Positions 35,279 to 43,427 of a stretch of DNA of 64,000 nucleotides are shown here, one piece after another. The position numbers and the translations under genes were made by a program. A model generated the notes under the pieces. It saw only the letters and a list, made by a program, of their open reading frames with translations, ran no database searches and was not told where the DNA came from. The stretch is from the NCBI RefSeq assembly GCF_025736935.1, contig NZ_CP107048.1, positions 1,550,001 through 1,614,000 of the forward strand. The letters run 5' to 3'. This DNA comes from Qipengyuania sp. SS22 (lineage in GTDB: Bacteria > Pseudomonadota > Alphaproteobacteria > Sphingomonadales > Sphingomonadaceae). Numbering within the stretch: the first letter of the stretch is position 1; the number at the start of each line of letters is the position of its first letter.

Positions 35279-35355
35279 TGGCGCGCCCGGCAGGACTCGA
35301 ACCTGCAACTCCAAGCTTAGAAGGCTCGTGCTCTATCCAGTTGAACTACGGGCGC
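35279..35355 (-). tRNA. tRNA-Arg, anticodon TCT
   Basis: On the minus strand the acceptor GCGCCCG pairs with CGGGCGC, followed by discriminator G and an encoded CCA. The D-arm is AGTTCAACTGGATAGAG, the anticodon loop CTTCTAA with anticodon TCT reads AGA, and the T-arm GCAGGTTCGAGTCCTGC is intact. 77 nt. Confidence 0.95.
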
Positions 35356-35416
35356 GCTTGGGAGGTCCCATAACGCGCCTTTCGCGGCTGGCCAATCGGC
35401 ACTATTCGTGTTTGTG

Positions 35417-36142
35417 ATGGAAAACGCCCCGCCGAGCCCGCCCGCACCGCAGTTCCGCTATTACGACCTGGTGATGGCGGCCTTCGTCACCATCCTGCTG
35501 CTGTCGAACCTGATTGGCGCGTCCAAGCCGAGCTATGTCACGCTGCCGTGGATCGGCGAATGGTCGTTTGGCGCGGGTGTCCTGTTCTTTCCCGTCAGCT
35601 ACATCATCGGCGACATCCTGACCGAGGTCTATGGTTATGCCCGCGCGCGGCGGGTGATCTGGACCGGCTTTGCCGCGCTCTTGTTCATGGCCTTCATGGC
35701 CTGGGTGGTGGTGCGATTGCCGCCCGCGGCGGGCTGGCCCGGACAGGAATCCTATGAATTCGTGTTCGGCAATTCGTGGCGCATCGTGCTGGCATCGATG
35801 GTCGCCTTCTGGGTCGGCGAATTCGCCAATAGCTATGTGCTGGCCAAGATGAAGGTCTGGAGCAAGGGGCGCCATCTGTGGATGCGCACGATCGGGTCGA
35901 CCGTGGTCGGCCAGGGGCTCGACAGCCTGATCTTCTACCCGCTGGCCTTCTGGGGCCTGGCTGGTTGGCCGGTCGAATTGCTGTGGCAGGTCGTGCTGTC
36001 GCAATGGGCGATCAAGACGCTGTGGGAAGCCTTGCTGACGCCGGTGACCTATGTTGCGGTCGGGGCGCTCAAGCGCGCCGAGCAGGTCGAGGTCTTCGAT
36101 ACCGAAACCGATTTCTCTCCCTTCGCCTCCGCCGGGCGCTGA
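35417..36142 (+). CDS. Queuosine precursor transporter (YhhQ/QPTR family)
   Basis: 241 residues with six hydrophobic helices. The family imports preQ0 or preQ1. It shows the hallmarks YYDLVMAAFVTILLLSNLIGASKPSY (in parts), FPVSYIIGDILTEVYGYARARRVIW, and FWVGEFANSYVLAKMK. QueF at 4 kb makes preQ1 from preQ0, so together they fit salvage of preQ0. ATG 35417 was chosen over the GTG at 35408. Confidence 0.92.
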   Translation: MENAPPSPPAPQFRYYDLVMAAFVTILLLSNLIGASKPSYVTLPWIGEWSFGAGVLFFPVSYIIGDILTEVYGYARARRVIWTGFAALLFMAFMAWVVVRLPPAAGWPGQESYEFVFGNSWRIVLASMVAFWVGEFANSYVLAKMKVWSKGRHLWMRTIGSTVVGQGLDSLIFYPLAFWGLAGWPVELLWQVVLSQWAIKTLWEALLTPVTYVAVGALKRAEQVEVFDTETDFSPFASAGR

Positions 36143-36153
36143 GCCATGTGAAA

Positions 36154-36177
36154 AGGGGCGACCCGCAGGCCGCCCCT
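36154..36177 (-). terminator. Intrinsic terminator of the TonB receptor gene
   Basis: AGGGGCG and CGCCCCT pair (7 bp, plus inner GGCC/GACC partial pairing) and run into TTTT on the minus strand, 26 nt past the receptor stop. The convergent transporter gene ends 12 nt away on the other side. Confidence 0.7.
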
Positions 36178-36202
36178 CCCTCCCCCATGGAGCTTGTGGG
36201 TT

Positions 36203-39127
36203 CTAGAACTTCGCGCCCACCGCGATGCCGTAGCGCCGCGGATCGAGGGTGAAGATATTTGTGAAATTGCCCGACGAGGCATCGGTGACATAAAGGCCCG
36301 TCACCGAGTCGCTGTCGAAGATGTTCTGAACAAAACCGCGCACGAACCAGCGATTGTCGTTCCCGTTGAGCGTGATCGAGGCGTTCGCCTGGACGAAAGG
36401 TTCGATCCGGTTGACGTTGCCGTTGAACACATTGCCGTATTGTTCGCCCGTATAGGCAAGGTCGAACCGCGGAACGAGCGACATGCCATTATCGAAGTCG
36501 GCAGTGTACTGCACGCCCACCGAAGCCTTGTATTCGGGTGCCTGCGGCAGGCGATTGCCCTTCAGATTGACCTCCACGCCCGGGCTCAGCACGTTAATCG
36601 GGCCGAGCGGTGCGAAAGCCGGGTTGGCAGTCTGATCGTCGAGCACGCTGCAGATGCTGAACGCGCCGGTCGAGGCAATCCTCCCGTCGGCTGGGAAGGC
36701 GGTCGGGCCCTGCAGTCCCAGTCCGGCGTTCACCGCCCCGACGAAGGCATTGGCCCCCGCGCCGGTCACCGCACAGAGCGAGCCATTCGACAGGTCCTTG
36801 ATGATCACGGCATCGGGATCGCCGCCGCCCGGATCGCGCGGATTGCTGAACAACTGGTCGCCCGCCACCTTCGCATTGAGGTAGCTGACGTTCATGTTGA
36901 TCATCCAGTTGTAGCTGGGCCGCAAGATGGTCTCCAGCTCGACGCCCCAGATATTGGCATCGATCGTATCGTTGACCGAGGTCCGAGCAACGATGCGGCT
37001 AAGCTGCAAGCCCTTGTACTTGTAGTAAAACCCCGTGAGGTTCACCTGAGCCGCGCCGTTCAGGAAAATGTTCTTCGAACCAATTTCGAAAGCGTCGATC
37101 TTCTCGGAACCGAAGTTTTCGGAAACCGCGAAAACCGGTGACAGCGGCGGGTTGATCCCGCCCGACTTGTACCCGCGCGAATAGGAGAAATAGAGGTTGT
37201 TGTCGGGCGAGATCGCGAAGTCGAGGACCGCGCGCCCAGTGATGGCGTCGAAACTGACTTCGCGTTCCTGCAGCAGCTGGTTCCCCGGCGTCGCGGCGTC
37301 CGCATCGAAGCTTCCGACGAATGGGGAGGTGAACGGTTCGTCATTCCCGAAGGGGTTGAGGAAACTTGCGTAGGTCGTCCGCGCGGCAACGCTCTTGCTG
37401 TCGTCATTGTAGCGGATGCCGCCCGTGAACTGGAGCCGGTCGGTAATGTCGACATAGACTTCGCCGAAGATACCGAAGCTTTCCAGTTTGAAGTCGGTCG
37501 TGTTGTTCCGGTACATCGACGTAGCGAGATAGGATGGCGGTGCCCCTGCCCCGAATGCCGAGAATGTCCCGAGGATCGCGCTGGCATAGTCCAGCCCGAA
37601 GTTGTTAACGTAATAGCTGTTCTCGGCGACTTCGGATTCGGCGTAGATACCGCCGACCAGGAAATTGAACGGCCCGTCGAAATCGCTGGAGAGGATCGCC
37701 TCGCCCGACCACGAGGTCTGCTCCTGGCTCGACCGGTCGAAGGCCAGCGGAACATCGGCGCAGATCGAATTACCCTCGAACGCACCCAGATTGCCCGCAT
37801 CATTATCCGATGTGCACAGCACGCCATTGGGCCCGTCGGGGATTAGCGCGTCGACGATCGGCGCGAAATAGGCGCTCGATCCCGGAACAAAGGGCTGAGC
37901 CGGTACGCCCGTGGGAATTCCGTTCGCCCCGAAGAAAGCCAGCGTGTTCAGGGCGCCGGCATAGCCGCTGCGGTCGAGGATGCCGAGGTTGTAGTCCTGG
38001 CGGGAATCGACAGAGGTTTCCTGGTAGATCCCCGTAAGCGACAGGTTCATGGGCCCGATCCGTTGGTCGAGATGGGCCTGCAACTGCAATTCATCCGCGA
38101 AATATTCGGGTGTGAACGCGGTGTTGACCGTGCGCACGTCGTTGGGTTCGTCGAAATTTGCATAACCGTCGGGTCCGTAGACGCTGCCCAGGGCCAGCGC
38201 TTCCGGGATGCCCTGGATACGGAACAGCTCTACCGAAGACAGGACCGTACCCAGCGTCGAATTGGCATTGGTGCTGTCGAAATCGCGGCGGTTGTTGAGA
38301 CAACCCAGCACGCCGGTTGGATCGCGCTGGCAGGCCTGCTTCTGGATCCGCAACCGGTCATCGTTCTCGCGGAAGTAGAATGCCATGAGGTCGAGCGTGG
38401 TGTCAGCGGTGGGTTCGAAGCGCAGCGAACCGCGCACCGCGTACATATCGCGCCCGTCGATATCGGTGTTGTCGTAGAGGTTTTCGGTGAAGCCGTCGCG
38501 GTTGAGGTAGAAGCCGGCCGCGCGGAAGGCCAGCGTGTCGCCGAGCGGCACGTTCACCATGCCCTTGGCCTTGATGCTGTTGTAATTGCCGTATTCGAAT
38601 TCGGCAGCGGCCCCGAAGGTGCCCAGTTCGGGCTTGGCGGTCACCACATTGACCACGCCCGAAGTCGCATTGCGACCGAATAGCGTGCCCTGCGGTCCGC
38701 GCAGCACTTCGACGCGCTCAAGATCGAAGTATTCGGTTTCGAACAGGCGCGTGCCGAACAGCGGCGAACCGTTGGTATGGATCGCAGTCGCGCTATCGCA
38801 AGTCACGCCCACGCAAAGGTCGCCGATCCCGCGGATCGTGAAGCTCGCACTGGTGAAATTGCTCTTGGTGAAGGAGACGTTGGGCAGCGTCAGCTGGAGA
38901 TCGCTGGCGTTCTCGATCTGCTGTGCTTCGAGCGCCTCGGCATCGAAGGCGCTGACCGCGATTGGCACTTCCTGCAGCGACTGGTTCTGGCGCTGCGCGG
39001 TAACGATGATGACATTATTGCTGAACCGCGGATCTTCGAGATCATCACCGGTTGCATCCTGCGCGAACGCCGGAAACGAAATAGCGCTCGCGCAAATACC
39101 CGCGAGCAGGGAAGCCCGTACCCTCAT
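36203..39127 (-). CDS. TonB-dependent outer membrane receptor
   Basis: 974 residues. Signal peptide about 1-22 (LLAGICASAISFPAFAQ), plug domain about 45-165 (VPIAVSAFDAEALEAQQIENA, VEVLRGPQGTLFGRNATSGVVNVVTAKPE), then a 22-strand beta-barrel ending in the C-terminal aromatic F (YGIAVGAKF). It has two extra barrel loops with Cys pairs (CVGVTC near the plug; CQRDPTGVLGC). GAGGAGAGGG precedes ATG 39127. No transport partner or regulator is adjacent, so the ligand is not known. Confidence 0.93.
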   Translation of the reverse strand: MRVRASLLAGICASAISFPAFAQDATGDDLEDPRFSNNVIIVTAQRQNQSLQEVPIAVSAFDAEALEAQQIENASDLQLTLPNVSFTKSNFTSASFTIRGIGDLCVGVTCDSATAIHTNGSPLFGTRLFETEYFDLERVEVLRGPQGTLFGRNATSGVVNVVTAKPELGTFGAAAEFEYGNYNSIKAKGMVNVPLGDTLAFRAAGFYLNRDGFTENLYDNTDIDGRDMYAVRGSLRFEPTADTTLDLMAFYFRENDDRLRIQKQACQRDPTGVLGCLNNRRDFDSTNANSTLGTVLSSVELFRIQGIPEALALGSVYGPDGYANFDEPNDVRTVNTAFTPEYFADELQLQAHLDQRIGPMNLSLTGIYQETSVDSRQDYNLGILDRSGYAGALNTLAFFGANGIPTGVPAQPFVPGSSAYFAPIVDALIPDGPNGVLCTSDNDAGNLGAFEGNSICADVPLAFDRSSQEQTSWSGEAILSSDFDGPFNFLVGGIYAESEVAENSYYVNNFGLDYASAILGTFSAFGAGAPPSYLATSMYRNNTTDFKLESFGIFGEVYVDITDRLQFTGGIRYNDDSKSVAARTTYASFLNPFGNDEPFTSPFVGSFDADAATPGNQLLQEREVSFDAITGRAVLDFAISPDNNLYFSYSRGYKSGGINPPLSPVFAVSENFGSEKIDAFEIGSKNIFLNGAAQVNLTGFYYKYKGLQLSRIVARTSVNDTIDANIWGVELETILRPSYNWMINMNVSYLNAKVAGDQLFSNPRDPGGGDPDAVIIKDLSNGSLCAVTGAGANAFVGAVNAGLGLQGPTAFPADGRIASTGAFSICSVLDDQTANPAFAPLGPINVLSPGVEVNLKGNRLPQAPEYKASVGVQYTADFDNGMSLVPRFDLAYTGEQYGNVFNGNVNRIEPFVQANASITLNGNDNRWFVRGFVQNIFDSDSVTGLYVTDASSGNFTNIFTLDPRRYGIAVGAKF

Positions 39128-39330
39128 TAACCCTCTCCTCTCGATGTGGCCGTCTTTGCGGCCTACGGTGCTATTGCTATCACACATTCGTATGCACGCA
39201 AGCGCCGGCGCATTATTATTGCGCAAAACAGGCGCAAGTTTTGGCAAGTGTTATGTGAAGGGCGCCTTCCGATGCGCAGCTGACGCTACGGCATGGTCGC
39301 GTTTTTCCGGTGGGCGCGGTTTTACCGCAC

Positions 39331-40356
39331 TCAGACCAGCGTGTGGCTTTCGGCGATCTGAGCGATCCCGCGCTTGCCCGATCCGTCGCGTCCAAGCTGG
39401 ACGAGAACGTCGATCACGCTGGCGGCATAGGCGATGGTATCGGTCCGGGTGAGACCGATTCCCGTCTGCATGACCATCAGCGAAAGCTGTTCGAGCGCAC
39501 CGCGCAGCGAATTGGCATGGATGGTCGAGAAGCTGCCCGGGTGCCCGGTGTTGATCGCGCGCAGGAAACTGACGCTTTCCGCACCGCGCAATTCGCCCAG
39601 TACGATGCGGTCGGGGCGCAGCCGCAGCGCCGCCTGCAGCAATTCGTTCGCGGTCACCTTGGCTTCGCCCAATTCGCCCTTCACCGCGACCAGACCGACC
39701 CCGTTTTCGCCGGGCAGCCTGAGCTCGGGCGTGTCCTCGACCAGCACCACGCGTTCGTGGCGCGGGATTTCGCCGAGCATGGCGTTGAGAAAGGTGGTCT
39801 TGCCGGTGCTGGTGCCGCCCGACACGAGGATCGTGCGGCGCTGGCGGATCGCTTCGCGCAGGAAGGCCACCGGTTCGGCCTGCGCATCGGGCATGGTGCC
39901 CTGCTCCGGCGGGGCCAGCGGGCCGGTGTCATAGGCGTCGAGCGGCAGGTCGAGCCGGCGGTGGCGGCGGATTGCCATCGCCCAATGCTTGCGCGCCGCG
40001 GGCGGGCCGCAGAACTGTACGCGCGCGCCGCCGGGCAGCGTCGCGCCGAGCAGCGGATGTTCGCGGTTGATGCCCTGGTGGCTGACCCGCGCGACCTGCT
40101 CGGCCAGGCGCTGGATCAGCCGGTCGTCGATGTCGGGACGGATGATCTTCTGCATCCCGCCGGCGGCAGCATCCTCGACCCACACCTCGCCCGGCTGGTT
40201 GACGAGAATTTCGGTTACCGTGTCGCGTTCGAGCCATTCGCGGAACGGCGCCAGATAGGCATCGAGATAGACGCTGCGTTCGCCATGCAGGTCCACGCCC
40301 GGCGCGTGGGCTTCCGGATTGTCGTCCGGATTGAAGGGGTGGATATCGGCGCTCAC
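39331..40356 (-). CDS. virB11: Type IV secretion ATPase VirB11
   Basis: 341 residues. A hexameric traffic ATPase at the cytosolic face of the secretion channel. Walker A is VSGGTSTGKTTFLNA near 170, followed by the Asp box LVEDTPEL and the Walker-B-like LRPDRIVLGELRGAESVSFLRAINTGHPGSFSTIHAN in several strings. Last gene of the virB operon, 12 nt after virB10. Confidence 0.95.
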   Translation of the reverse strand: MSADIHPFNPDDNPEAHAPGVDLHGERSVYLDAYLAPFREWLERDTVTEILVNQPGEVWVEDAAAGGMQKIIRPDIDDRLIQRLAEQVARVSHQGINREHPLLGATLPGGARVQFCGPPAARKHWAMAIRRHRRLDLPLDAYDTGPLAPPEQGTMPDAQAEPVAFLREAIRQRRTILVSGGTSTGKTTFLNAMLGEIPRHERVVLVEDTPELRLPGENGVGLVAVKGELGEAKVTANELLQAALRLRPDRIVLGELRGAESVSFLRAINTGHPGSFSTIHANSLRGALEQLSLMVMQTGIGLTRTDTIAYAASVIDVLVQLGRDGSGKRGIAQIAESHTLV

Positions 40357-40368
40357 GACTGGATGGGC

Positions 40369-41487
40369 TCAGCTGACCGAGGTGAAGTCCAGATCGCGCG
40401 CGGTGAAGATGCGGATCGGTTCACCCTGCCGCACCCGCACCGTCGGGCCGCGCTGACCGTCCTGCTGGGCCGCGGTGGCGGCAGCCGAGGAACTGGCCCC
40501 GCCGATGAGCACGCCAGCCGCGCCGCCCGTGGCGAGCGAACCGACGCCGCCGACGACCGACAGCAGCAGGGCCGAACCGAAACGCTTGAAGAAACCATCG
40601 CCCGAGACCTTGCCCGCAAGTCCGGTGGTGCCGTCGAAGCCGATCGCGGGCGATGCAAGATTGACCGAGGCGCCATCGGGCCGGATCAGCCGCGTCCAGA
40701 TGACATAGGCGCGCTTCTGGCCATTCTGCAGGCCCGACTGGTACTGGCCGATCAGCCGCGATGAGCGCGGGACCAGCACCTTGGTCCCGTCGAAGCTACG
40801 CACGTCCTGGCTCACCACCGCGCGGACATAGCCCGGGACATTGGTGTCGATCGCGGTTTCGAGGATCGCGGGGATCAGCGTGCCCTGCGTGACCGTGGTC
40901 GCGGGATTGACCATCGCCCTCGCCTGCGCGGGCGAGCCGCCGACACCGCCGATGCGGCTGGCGAAATCGCTCGCGGCATTGCCGGTCGCACCTGCGGCCT
41001 CGCCAGCGGCGCTCGCTTCGCCCAGCGCCAGCGTCGCGGGCGCGCTGCCCGCATCGTAGACGACGGTTGGATTGGCGTAGGGATTGGCGGCAAGCCCGGG
41101 CTGCGGCTGCGCTGCAAGAACCGGCTGCGGGGCGGGATCGGGCCGCGGCGCCTGCGCCGCGGCCCGCGCCGGGGGCGGCGTCACCGCTGCGGGGGTCGCC
41201 ACCGGAGCGGCTTCGATCGGCGTCTGCTGGCCGCCGATGCCTTCAGGAGGCGCGACGCGCGCGGAGTTCATGCTCCACAAAGTGACCAGACCGAGGCCGG
41301 CGACGACCGCGATCCCCGCGGCGAGGCCGAGCGCATCGGACTTGCCCGCGGGTCGTGCCACCGCGGGGAAGGCGTTGCGCTGGGCGAGGTCGATGACGTC
41401 CGCATCCGCACCCTCGCGCGGGTCGAAATCGTTGGCGATCCCGCTGTCGCCCGGCTTTTTCTCGGGCAATCGCATGGCAAGACGCAT
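40369..41487 (-). CDS. virB10: Type IV secretion core protein VirB10
   Basis: 372 residues. Spans both membranes. One inner-membrane helix near 52-70 (LGLAAGIAVVAGLGLVTLW), a Pro/Ala linker to about 160, then the TrbI/VirB10 beta-barrel region (PAILETAIDTNVPGYVRAVVSQDVRSFDGTKVLVPRSSRLIGQY in parts). The antenna helix region SALLLSVVGGVGSLATG lies near 290. Spacing is 3 nt to virB9. Confidence 0.95.
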   Translation of the reverse strand: MRLAMRLPEKKPGDSGIANDFDPREGADADVIDLAQRNAFPAVARPAGKSDALGLAAGIAVVAGLGLVTLWSMNSARVAPPEGIGGQQTPIEAAPVATPAAVTPPPARAAAQAPRPDPAPQPVLAAQPQPGLAANPYANPTVVYDAGSAPATLALGEASAAGEAAGATGNAASDFASRIGGVGGSPAQARAMVNPATTVTQGTLIPAILETAIDTNVPGYVRAVVSQDVRSFDGTKVLVPRSSRLIGQYQSGLQNGQKRAYVIWTRLIRPDGASVNLASPAIGFDGTTGLAGKVSGDGFFKRFGSALLLSVVGGVGSLATGGAAGVLIGGASSSAAATAAQQDGQRGPTVRVRQGEPIRIFTARDLDFTSVS

Positions 41488-41490
41488 CGT

Positions 41491-42255
41491 TTACCTCCCC
41501 TTCGAGGCGAGAGCGGGATTGCCGCTCGCACTGGCAGCGGGCCGTTCGGGCCCGGTGTTGATCAATTGGGCGCTGTCTTCGCCCGAGCGCAGGACGATCG
41601 TGCGCGGCACTCCGTCGACGACGATCGTATCGCCGCGAACGGTGAAATTGACCGGGCCTTCGACGCCCTGGCTATTGGTCACGAGGATTGCAGGCACATC
41701 CTTGCCGCTTGGCCAGGTAAGGAAGGTCGCAGTGCCATCGTCATAGGTGTTTTCGGGCAGCAGTTCGGGATCGCCCGAGGCATTCCACGCAAAGTTGAGA
41801 TCCGCCGGATCGACGACCGCATAGGGATCGCGCGCAGCCTGCCGTTCGACCGCATTGGGGGCCATCTGTACCGGTTCTTCCACCGGCTCGTCGGGATAGG
41901 CGAAGCGCATCAGGTAAAGCGGCTTGGCACCGGGGCTGGCGACAAGATCGAACAGATAGGTCCGCTTGCTGGTGACGACCGTGAGATTGGTCATGGCGCG
42001 CGGCTCGAGCGGTTTGACGAACAGGATATTGGCACGCTTGTTGGGCGTGACCTGCCAGGTCGAGCTGTCGCCGATGGCTACGTTCTCGATCACCTCGTCA
42101 TCGCCAAACATGATGCTCGCCTGCACCGCGACGCGGCCGTCAATGCGGACCACTTTGGCCTCGTCATACAGCACCTCGACGAGGCGCGAATCCTGCGCGC
42201 TTGCCGGCACGGCCAGCAAAGCGAAAGCGAGCGCGGGAATGAGCGCGCGGGTCAT
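41491..42255 (-). CDS. virB9: Type IV secretion core protein VirB9
   Basis: 254 residues with a signal peptide at 1-20 (LIPALAFALLAVPASAQ). VirB9 forms the outer-membrane core ring with VirB10 and normally VirB7. The N-terminal half (VLYDEAKVVRIDGRVAVQASIMFGDDE in parts) and the C-terminal CagX-like strand FTVRGDTIVVDGVPRTIVLR match the family. No VirB7 lipoprotein gene is seen. Starts within the virB6 stop (4-nt overlap). Confidence 0.93.
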   Translation of the reverse strand: MTRALIPALAFALLAVPASAQDSRLVEVLYDEAKVVRIDGRVAVQASIMFGDDEVIENVAIGDSSTWQVTPNKRANILFVKPLEPRAMTNLTVVTSKRTYLFDLVASPGAKPLYLMRFAYPDEPVEEPVQMAPNAVERQAARDPYAVVDPADLNFAWNASGDPELLPENTYDDGTATFLTWPSGKDVPAILVTNSQGVEGPVNFTVRGDTIVVDGVPRTIVLRSGEDSAQLINTGPERPAASASGNPALASKGR

Positions 42256-43427
42256 GCATGTTTCTCCATTGAACGGTCGAGCGCCTTGGGCGTCGCGGAC
42301 TTGAACCGGCTGCCGATGCCGGAGCCGCGGACGCGGGCCTTGCTATTGGATGATTGCTGGGCGGAAGCGGGCGAGGTGGCGTAAACCTTCACCGTGCGCG
42401 ATCCGCCGCCACCGCCCGCACCGCCGCCATCGTTGGCGGCATAGGCAGTCGGGACCGCCGATACGTCGATCCTGCGCGCCTGCGAACTGGCCTGGTTGGC
42501 CGCCTGTACCTGCGCCAGTGTGGGGGCGCTTGCCACCTGCTGCGGCACCGGTGCGGGGGAGGATTTTTCATCCCGATCGGGGACCAGCCCGAACACCGAC
42601 CACCCGGCGACCATCGCGCCCGCCACCTTGAGCACCAGCACCATCAGCGCGACATGCACCGCGCCGATCATGAAGAAGGCCATGGCCGCCTGCGGGTCGA
42701 TCTGGCCCGGGGCAGCGGTCAGCGCGCCGAGGATCGGCACTGCGAGTTCGAGCATCACGCTGCCGCCGAGCACGGCGAACAGCGGCGCCAGCGCGCATAG
42801 GGTCAATCCCTTGACCCAGCCGGTGAACAGGCCGCGGGTCCCGTTGAACAGCGCCAGCACGACGAAGAGCGGGCCCAGCGCGATCAACACGCCAAGCGCG
42901 ATCTTGGTAGTGACCAGCAGGCCGACGGTGCCAAGCATGAACAGCAACGCGCCGAACCACATCATGCCTTCGGGCGAGAAAGTGGAAATGTCCTGCGCCC
43001 CGGCGCTGGCTTCCTGGATGGCAATGAAGACCACGTCGATCTTCTGCGCGAACGTGTCGGTCGCCGAACCCTGCGCGCCTGTCAGCACGCCCGCAAGATA
43101 ATCGGGGGTAGCGACGGCGAGGTTCCAGACCACGCTCTGATAGGCGATCCAGCTGGTCGCGAAGGTCAGCACGAGGCCCAGCGTCATCATCCGCGGGACA
43201 AGGCTGCGGATGCCGATATTGGTCCGCCCGGTCAGCAGCGCAAAGGCGAACAGGGCAATGAACAGCGTGAGGACAAGCGTCAGCACCGTGCCGAGCGAAC
43301 CGCCCGGTGCGAACAGCCGGCCGAAGGCGGCGGCGCTGGTCTCGCCCGCAATACAGTCCACCCCGCGCAGTGCGGCGGCGACGCCATTGCCGACTTCGGC
43401 GGCGACACGGTCGCAGGTCGCGCTCAT
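42252..43427 (-). CDS. virB6: Type IV secretion inner-membrane protein VirB6
   Basis: 391 residues, polytopic. About six hydrophobic helices between residues 45 and 275 (FIALFAFALLTG, MMTLGLVLTFATSW, MMWFGALLFMLGTVGLLV, IALGVLIALGPLFVVLALF). A polar Ala/Ser/Gly-rich cytosolic tail of about 105 residues follows. VirB6/TrbL proteins form part of the inner-membrane channel. Overlaps virB4 by 4 nt at its start and virB9 by 4 nt at its end. Confidence 0.9.
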   Translation of the reverse strand: MSATCDRVAAEVGNGVAAALRGVDCIAGETSAAAFGRLFAPGGSLGTVLTLVLTLFIALFAFALLTGRTNIGIRSLVPRMMTLGLVLTFATSWIAYQSVVWNLAVATPDYLAGVLTGAQGSATDTFAQKIDVVFIAIQEASAGAQDISTFSPEGMMWFGALLFMLGTVGLLVTTKIALGVLIALGPLFVVLALFNGTRGLFTGWVKGLTLCALAPLFAVLGGSVMLELAVPILGALTAAPGQIDPQAAMAFFMIGAVHVALMVLVLKVAGAMVAGWSVFGLVPDRDEKSSPAPVPQQVASAPTLAQVQAANQASSQARRIDVSAVPTAYAANDGGGAGGGGGSRTVKVYATSPASAQQSSNSKARVRGSGIGSRFKSATPKALDRSMEKHA